From Xanthomonas sp. (lineage in GTDB: Bacteria; Pseudomonadota; Gammaproteobacteria; Xanthomonadales; SZUA-5): a stretch of DNA of 39,744 nt. Where the stretch lies: NCBI GenBank assembly GCA_020693165.1, contig JAIMJQ010000004.1, positions 24,289 to 64,032 on the forward strand, written 5' to 3'. Shown here one piece after another: positions 29,945-39,744 of this stretch; within the stretch, counting starts at the first letter, position 1; each line of letters begins with the position of its first letter. The translations under genes and the position numbers were made by a program. The notes under the pieces are model-generated. The model saw only the letters and a list, made by a program, of their open reading frames with translations. It was not told the origin of the DNA and made no database searches.

Positions 29945-31063
29945 TCACATCCCCAACGCACGCATCGTCGCGACCAGCGCGTATGCCAGCCCTGCGGTCA
30001 CCGGAATGGTGAACACCCACGCCCACAGGATGCGTTCGACCACCGTCCAGCGCAGTGCGTTAGCGCGTTTGGCGAAGCCGACGCCCATGATCGCGGTGGA
30101 GATGCTGTGGGTGGTCGAGACCGGCATGCCCAGCATCGCCGCGCCGGACAGGATGGTCGCCGATGCGGTTTCCGCGGCGAAACCATGGATCGGGTGCAGC
30201 TTGACCATCTTGTGGCCGAGCGTTTTGATGATGCGCCAGCCGCCGGTCGCCGTACCTGCGGCCATCACCAGCGCACAGGTGACCTTGATCCAGGTGTCGA
30301 TGCCACCGTCGTTGGTGCCGGGGTGCAGAAAACCGAGTAAATCCGGAAGCCTGTCCAGCGTGCCCGCGGCCTCTGCCCCGAGCAGCGCCAGCGCGATGAT
30401 GCCCATGGTCTTCTGGGCGTCGTTGAGGCCGTGGGCGAAGCCCATGTAGGCGGCCGAGGCCAACTGCGCCTTGCCGAAGAAGGCATTCACGAAGCGCGGT
30501 CGCGCCAGGTGCGCCAGCCAGCCGCCAGAGCGCGCCATCGCCGCGATGATCGCGAACAGCAGGCCCATGAGGATGACGCCGAGCAGGAAGCCGATGATCG
30601 GCGAACTGATCATCGGCACCACGACCTTGTAAAACAGGCCGCCGCCCCTGTACCAGGGATCCGCCTCCTGCGCCCAGACCAGCGCTCCGGTGTCGCCATC
30701 GGCAGCCGCCACCGCCGCTCCGCACAGTCCGCCGATCAGCGCGTGGCTCGAACTCGACGGCAATCCCCACCACCAGGTGATCAGGTTCCAGATGATCGCG
30801 CCCAGCAGCGCGCACAGCAGCACACCCGACGTGATCGTTACCACGCTGGAATCGACCAGGCCGCTGGCAATGGTCTTGGCGACGGCGTCGCCGGCCAGTG
30901 CGCCGATCAGGTTCATCGATGCGGCCAGGCCGACTGCCTGAAGCGGGGTCAGCACCTTGGTGGCGACCACGGTGGCGATCGAATTGGCAGTGTCGTGGAA
31001 GCCGTTGATGAATTCGAACGCCAGCGCGATCGCGATCAGCAGCAGCAGAAGGGCAAGGGCCAC
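29945..31063 (-). CDS. Inorganic phosphate transporter, PiT family
   Basis: VALALLLLLIAIALAFEFINGFHDTANSIATVVATKVLTPLQA and C-terminal GFAAETASATILSGAAMLGMPVSTTHSISTAIMGVG. Confidence 0.95.
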   Translation of the reverse strand: MALALLLLLIAIALAFEFINGFHDTANSIATVVATKVLTPLQAVGLAASMNLIGALAGDAVAKTIASGLVDSSVVTITSGVLLCALLGAIIWNLITWWWGLPSSSSHALIGGLCGAAVAAADGDTGALVWAQEADPWYRGGGLFYKVVVPMISSPIIGFLLGVILMGLLFAIIAAMARSGGWLAHLARPRFVNAFFGKAQLASAAYMGFAHGLNDAQKTMGIIALALLGAEAAGTLDRLPDLLGFLHPGTNDGGIDTWIKVTCALVMAAGTATGGWRIIKTLGHKMVKLHPIHGFAAETASATILSGAAMLGMPVSTTHSISTAIMGVGFAKRANALRWTVVERILWAWVFTIPVTAGLAYALVATMRALGM

Positions 31064-31071
31064 GGTCGGCC

Positions 31072-31698
31072 TCAGTTGTTCTTGAGAACGATCTGGTAAG
31101 CGACCACCCCGGCTTCTCGACAGCGGTCGATGGCCTTCTCCAGGATCTCGTAGAAGTCGTGCACCATGAAGGTCTGGATCGGATCGTATTTGCCGGCATA
31201 CAACTCGCGGTAAAGCTCCAGCATCAAGCGGTCGGCCTCGACCTCGATCGCCCGCAAGCGGTCCGACAGTACCTTCATTGGCTCGATCTTCATTGTGCGC
31301 AGTTCGTGCACCATCTTGCCGACGACTTCGGCGGCGTCGACCAGCATGCGTGCGCGCGGCACGAAGTCGATGCCGTGGATGCGTTCGCCGGCAAGCACGT
31401 AGCGTTCGGCAAACTTCTCCACCGTTTTCGGAATGCGATACAGCGCGTTGCCAAGCGCTTCGATGTCCTCGCGCTCGAGCGCGGTGATGAAGGTCTTGAC
31501 CAGTTCGCTGCGAATCGCCTCGGCGACCCGGCGTTCGCGCTCGCGGGCCAGCCGGAATTCCTCCAGCGAGGGCTGGCTGGACTTGCATTCGACCAGTGCC
31601 AGCAGCGCCCGGGTGGAGTCCAGCGCGGCGGCGGCGCTGTCTTCCAGCAAGCCGAAGAAGCGGTCGCCCTTGCCGAAGATGGTCTGCAACGAAAACAT
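31072..31698 (-). CDS. DUF47 family (PhoU-like) phosphate transport regulator
   Basis: MFSLQTIFGKGDRFFGLLEDSAAAALDSTRALLALVE; PhoU-like helices; adjacent to PiT. Confidence 0.93.
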   Translation of the reverse strand: MFSLQTIFGKGDRFFGLLEDSAAAALDSTRALLALVECKSSQPSLEEFRLARERERRVAEAIRSELVKTFITALEREDIEALGNALYRIPKTVEKFAERYVLAGERIHGIDFVPRARMLVDAAEVVGKMVHELRTMKIEPMKVLSDRLRAIEVEADRLMLELYRELYAGKYDPIQTFMVHDFYEILEKAIDRCREAGVVAYQIVLKNN

Positions 31699-31753
31699 GG
31701 TGCCCCCGCGGGTATCGCGATGATGAAGGTTTTGTGAAGTCGCGGATGCTCGC

Positions 31754-32806
31754 TCAGTCGGGGGTATCGGCGCCAGTGGGCAGGCCACCGGCGACATCGA
31801 TCAGTTCGCGGATCAGTGCGGTCGCATAGGCGCCGGGGGGCAAGCCGAAGCACAGCCGCAATGGTTGGCCGGACGCACTGCCATCGACCAGCCATTGCCA
31901 CTCCAGGCGCTCGGGAATGGCGCGCAGCGGCCTTCGCTCCGATTCGACGGCGGCCGCCAGCAGACCGGTCGCAAGGTCCGCGTTGGCACCGGCGCAATCC
32001 TGCTCGAGCGCAGCGCAGGCGCCGGCGGTGGGCGACGGCGGCTGTCCCCACAACGGGCCGGTCGGGTGGATGTCTCCCGAAGCGCAGCGTTGAATGAGGA
32101 CTTCGTCCGGCTCAACCGGCCCGAACCAGGCGCGCCGACCGGCGAGATTGCACAGATCGCCGGCGATCACATGGTCCCAACTGCCTTCGCGCACGCGACG
32201 GTCCAACACCGCGTTGAAGATCGCGCTGCGCGCCGCGGACAGCGCGAACGAGCGCTCGCTGCGCTCGAGCTGCTCGCCGGCGAATAGGCGTCGCGCCAGT
32301 TGCAGGTTGCCGCCGGACTGGCCAAAGCGCTGCTCGCCGAAGTAGTTCGGCGCGCCGCGATCGCGCAGACGCTCGAGCACCATATGCGCCCGTTCGCGAT
32401 CGCCAACCACTTCGCGCAGCACCAGTTCGAAGCCATTGCCGACCAGTGCCCCCCGTTTCAACTTTCGCGAATGGCGCTGCACACCGAGCACCCGTACCCC
32501 AGCCAGTTGCAGGGTCGACCAGTCGACGCTGCGTCCTGGCAGCTGCACGGTAAAGTGCTGGCGCGCAACCGCATGACGGTCCTTCAGGCCGGCGAAGCCG
32601 ACCGCCACCTGCGGCACCTTGGCGAAGCGTGCCAGTCCGCGCGCAACCCATTCGGTGTTGGCGCCGCGCTTCTCGATCCGCAGCAGATCGTGCTCGCCGA
32701 GACCGTCGGCGGCGAAACTCAGCGTCTCCTCGACGACAAAGTCCTCGGGCGCAGATTTCAGCACACCGCGCAGCGGCGGCCCGCCCCAGGCGTATGCGAG
32801 GCTCAT
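31754..32806 (-). CDS. truD: tRNA pseudouridine(13) synthase TruD
   Basis: APEDFVVEETLSF, GFAGLKDRHAVARQHFTV, GAPNYFGEQRFGQSGGNL. Confidence 0.97.
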   Translation of the reverse strand: MSLAYAWGGPPLRGVLKSAPEDFVVEETLSFAADGLGEHDLLRIEKRGANTEWVARGLARFAKVPQVAVGFAGLKDRHAVARQHFTVQLPGRSVDWSTLQLAGVRVLGVQRHSRKLKRGALVGNGFELVLREVVGDRERAHMVLERLRDRGAPNYFGEQRFGQSGGNLQLARRLFAGEQLERSERSFALSAARSAIFNAVLDRRVREGSWDHVIAGDLCNLAGRRAWFGPVEPDEVLIQRCASGDIHPTGPLWGQPPSPTAGACAALEQDCAGANADLATGLLAAAVESERRPLRAIPERLEWQWLVDGSASGQPLRLCFGLPPGAYATALIRELIDVAGGLPTGADTPD

Positions 32807-32855
32807 GGCGCGGTGCCCACTGCGTCATGGAGATGCACCCGGACCGTTGACCTCG

Positions 32856-33353
32856 TCATTGAGCGTCGCCGACCGGATGCAGCAGCACCACCGCCTGCAC
32901 GGCGATGCCCTCCTCGCGTCCGGTAAAGCCCAGGCGCTCGGAAGTGGTCGCCTTGACGCTGACGGCATCGACCGCGCACGCGAGGTCGGCGGCGATGCGT
33001 TCGCGCATCGCCGGCACATGCACCGCCAGCCGTGGCCGTTCGCACACGACCACCAGGTCGCAGTTGCCGATTGCGTAACCGCGCGCTGCGATCAGCGCAC
33101 GGCAATGTCGCAGCAGCGCGCGGCTGTCGGCGTCGCGCCAGCGCTCGTCGCCGGGCGGAAAATGCTGCCCGATGTCGCCCAGCGCCAATGCGCCGAGCAT
33201 GGCGTCGCACAGCGCGTGCAGCGCCACGTCGCCATCGGAGTGCGCAACGATGCCGTGGCCGTGGGCAATGCGCACGCCACCCAGCATCACATGGTCGCCG
33301 GGCCCGAACGCGTGCACGTCGTAGCCGACGCCGATGCGCGGCCAATGGCTCAT
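32856..33353 (-). CDS. ispF: 2-C-methyl-D-erythritol 2,4-cyclodiphosphate synthase
   Basis: [74 protein letters not shown]. Confidence 0.97.
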   Translation of the reverse strand: MSHWPRIGVGYDVHAFGPGDHVMLGGVRIAHGHGIVAHSDGDVALHALCDAMLGALALGDIGQHFPPGDERWRDADSRALLRHCRALIAARGYAIGNCDLVVVCERPRLAVHVPAMRERIAADLACAVDAVSVKATTSERLGFTGREEGIAVQAVVLLHPVGDAQ

Positions 33354-34054
33354 GCCGCCTGCGCCCGGAGCAGGAAGCGCGCCAACGCCAGATCGTGCGC
33401 GGTAGTCACCTTGATGTTGTCTTCGGCCCCCTCGACCAGGATTGCCTTGGCCCCCGCCCATTCCATCGCCTGAGCTTCGTCGGTCGGGGTCGTTCCGCGC
33501 ACCCGCGCGGCGGCGAGCGCGTCCGCAAGTGCCCTGCGCCGGAACAGCTGCGGCGTCAGTGCACGCCAGAGCTCGCTGCGGGACACGGTTTCGGCCACTT
33601 CGACACGCTGCTTGGCGACCGTCGCTGGCGCCTGACGCTTGATCGTGTCGCGCACCGGCGCCGCCAGCAAGCCACCGTCGCCGTCGCCGACGGCATCGAT
33701 CAGTCGATCGACATCGCACACCCGCACGCAGGGCCGCGCAGCGTCGTGCACCAGCACCCAGGAATCGGCGCCAGCCTCCGCCGGCAATGCGTTCAGTCCA
33801 GCCAGCACCGAGTCGGCGCGCTCGGCGCCACCTGGCGCGGTGAGCAACGGCTTGTTGCCGATTTCCGACCACCCCGGCCAATGCGCATCGTCGGGCGCCA
33901 ACACCACCATCAGTCCGCGCACCCGCGGGACCTGCGCCAGCCGCGTCAATGTCCAGTGCAACAATGGCCGACCCTCGACGTCGGCATATTGCTTGGGCCG
34001 CTCCGCGCCGAAGCGACGTCCGCTTCCCGCCGCCGGCACCACAACCCAGATCAT
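33350..34054 (-). CDS. ispD: 2-C-methyl-D-erythritol 4-phosphate cytidylyltransferase
   Basis: [51 protein letters not shown] overlap with ispF. Confidence 0.97.
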   Translation of the reverse strand: MIWVVVPAAGSGRRFGAERPKQYADVEGRPLLHWTLTRLAQVPRVRGLMVVLAPDDAHWPGWSEIGNKPLLTAPGGAERADSVLAGLNALPAEAGADSWVLVHDAARPCVRVCDVDRLIDAVGDGDGGLLAAPVRDTIKRQAPATVAKQRVEVAETVSRSELWRALTPQLFRRRALADALAAARVRGTTPTDEAQAMEWAGAKAILVEGAEDNIKVTTAHDLALARFLLRAQAA

Positions 34055-34368
34055 TGCTTGGTTTCCTCGGCGCGCGCCGCGGCGGCCGCGGCCGCGCGCT
34101 TCGGTTCGGCCACCTGAATCAGCTTTTCGCCTTCCTTGATCATGCCGAGCTCCGAGCGCGCGCGCTCCTCGATGGCATCGCGACCGGTCTTCAGATCCTC
34201 GACCTCGGCCGAAAGCGCCTCATTGCGTCGGCGCAGCGCCGCGTTCTCGGCGCGCTGCACGTCGAGCGCCTTCTCCAGCTCCCAGACGTCATTCATGCCA
34301 CCACGAAACCACAGCTGGTACTGCAGTGCGACCAGCAGCAACAGCAGCAGGAGCAGCAACCAGCGCAT
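34051..34368 (-). CDS. ftsB: Cell division protein FtsB
   Basis: [24 protein letters not shown] plus coiled coil and [19 protein letters not shown]; ispD-ftsB-eno context. Confidence 0.96.
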   Translation of the reverse strand: MRWLLLLLLLLLVALQYQLWFRGGMNDVWELEKALDVQRAENAALRRRNEALSAEVEDLKTGRDAIEERARSELGMIKEGEKLIQVAEPKRAAAAAAARAEETKQ

Positions 34369-34383
34369 GGTCGGAGCTTGGCC

Positions 34384-35793
<1,410 letters not shown>

Positions 35794-35798
35794 TCAAT

Positions 35799-35910
35799 TG
35801 CTCACGCGGAGGCGCGGAGGGTCAACTGGCACCCGCCAGGACCAACGGAGCGCGCGGCACGTGCTCCCGATCACATCAAAAGCCTCGACCCGCTCTCCTC
35901 CGCGTGAGCA
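35799..35910. repeat. Inverted repeat TGCTCACGCGGAGG ... CCTCCGCGTGAGCA in the kdsA-eno gap
   Basis: Perfect 14-bp arms 35799-35812 and 35897-35910. Confidence 0.8.
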
Positions 35911-35913
35911 GTT

Positions 35914-36747
35914 CTACAGCCCATCCTCATCGAACGGCCGCGCCTTGACCGCGCGATCGAGCAGCACCAAGGTCTCGAGCAATGCTGCCATGCGCGGCAG
36001 CGGCCAGGCGTTCGGGCCGTCTGAAAGCGCCTTGTCCGGATCAGGATGGGTTTCCATGAACAAGCCGGCCACGCCGACCGCAACGGCCGCCCGCGCCAGT
36101 GCGGGGACAAACTCACGCTGTCCGCCGGAACTGCTGCCCTGCCCGCCGGGCAACTGCACCGAATGGGTCGCATCGAACACCACCGGCGCGCGGGTTTCCC
36201 GCATCACCACCAGCGAGCGCATGTCCGACACCAGGTTGTTGTAGCCGAAGCTGGCGCCGCGCTCGCAGACCATGATCTCATCGTTGCCGACGTCGCGCGC
36301 CTTGCGCACCACATGCTTCATGTCCCATGGCGCGAGGAATTGTCCCTTCTTGATGTTGACCGGCTTCCCGGCGCGGGCGACGCTCTGGATGAAATCGGTC
36401 TGCCGGCACAGGAATGCCGGCGTCTGCAGCACGTCGACCACCGCTGCGACTTCGTTCATCGGGGTGTACTCGTGTACGTCGGTCAGCACCGGCACGCCGA
36501 TCTGCCGCTTGACCTCGGCCAGCACCTTCAGTCCCTCCTGCATGCCCGGCCCACGGAAGCTGGTGCCCGACGAGCGGTTGGCCTTGTCGAAGCTCGACTT
36601 GAAGATGAAGGGGATGCCAAGCCCATCGGCGATCTCCTTGAGCCGGCCGGCGACATCGAGTTGCAGTTGCATCGACTCGATGACACACGGGCCGGCGATC
36701 AGGAAGAGCGGTCGATCGAGGCCAATTTCGAAGCCGCACAGACGCAT
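35914..36747 (-). CDS. kdsA: 3-deoxy-8-phosphooctulonate synthase (KDO-8-P synthase)
   Basis: [75 protein letters not shown]. Confidence 0.98.
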   Translation of the reverse strand: MRLCGFEIGLDRPLFLIAGPCVIESMQLQLDVAGRLKEIADGLGIPFIFKSSFDKANRSSGTSFRGPGMQEGLKVLAEVKRQIGVPVLTDVHEYTPMNEVAAVVDVLQTPAFLCRQTDFIQSVARAGKPVNIKKGQFLAPWDMKHVVRKARDVGNDEIMVCERGASFGYNNLVSDMRSLVVMRETRAPVVFDATHSVQLPGGQGSSSGGQREFVPALARAAVAVGVAGLFMETHPDPDKALSDGPNAWPLPRMAALLETLVLLDRAVKARPFDEDGL

Positions 36748-36787
36748 GGTCGCAGATTGCCGGTAGTTGTCAGTTGGTTGGTGAAGC

Positions 36788-36868
36788 GGTTGTTCGGTGT
36801 TGGTCGTTGGCGGCAAGGCAAAGTTGGCGCTGCGGGCTTTTGCTGCCGACCACCAACACCGATCAACC
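36788..36868. repeat. GGTTG/CAACC-family inverted repeat between pyrG and kdsA
   Basis: Left ggttgttcggtgttggtcgttggcgg (36788-36813); right ccgaccaccaacaccgatcaacc (36846-36868); imperfect complement. Confidence 0.65.
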
Positions 36869-36880
36869 AGCAACCCTCGG

Positions 36881-39592
<2,712 letters not shown>

Positions 39593-39613
39593 CGCCAACG
39601 CGTACCTCGCCCT

Positions 39614-39658
39614 CACAGAACATCTCGCATGTCTTTGATTTATATAGGATATTCTGTG
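39614..39658. repeat. Inverted repeat CACAGAACATC ... GATATTCTGTG with AT-rich core
   Basis: 11-bp arms with 1 mismatch around tttgatttatatag, immediately before gcgaacaagcgcaccgtcaggggcgatcgggactct. Confidence 0.65.
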
Positions 39659-39744
39659 CGCGAACAAGCGCACCGTCAGGGGCGATCGGGACTCTCTCCA
39701 AACATGCCGTAAGCAATTGATCTTGTTAGCCAACGCAACGATGA

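Overview
High-GC gammaproteobacterial chromosomal segment, Xanthomonadales/Lysobacterales-like by gene order and product similarity (inference). Most of it is housekeeping: thrS (5' part), tRNA-Val(GAC), uvrB, ccoS-ccoI-fixH, a MoxR/Bat (BatA, BatB/C fusion, BatD, DUF4381, DUF58) operon, epmA, ligA, zipA, a PiT/DUF47 phosphate pair, truD-ispF-ispD-ftsB-eno-kdsA-pyrG, and a SAM methyltransferase. The most unusual locus is 5.2-9.6 kb. There an ECF-type sigma factor overlaps (ATGA) a small two-TM protein that looks like an anti-sigma factor, followed by a very large M50/site-2-protease-like membrane protein with two C-terminal SMI1/KNR4 (SUKH-like) domains. The sigma gene diverges from a small membrane protein gene, and the divergent intergenic region carries a perfect 13-bp inverted repeat (TTGGCTGCAACCG) that places an identical -35-like element ahead of both genes. 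This suggests a regulated-intramembrane-proteolysis ECF circuit with an S2P-SUKH sensor/protease; it is a hypothesis. The intergenic regions are also rich in short dispersed palindromic repeats (REP-like, TTTGTCCGCAAA family, GGTTG/CAACC family, and others). One of these appears to supply the C-terminal tail and stop codon of uvrB. All calls come from reading sequence and ORF translations; no database search was run.
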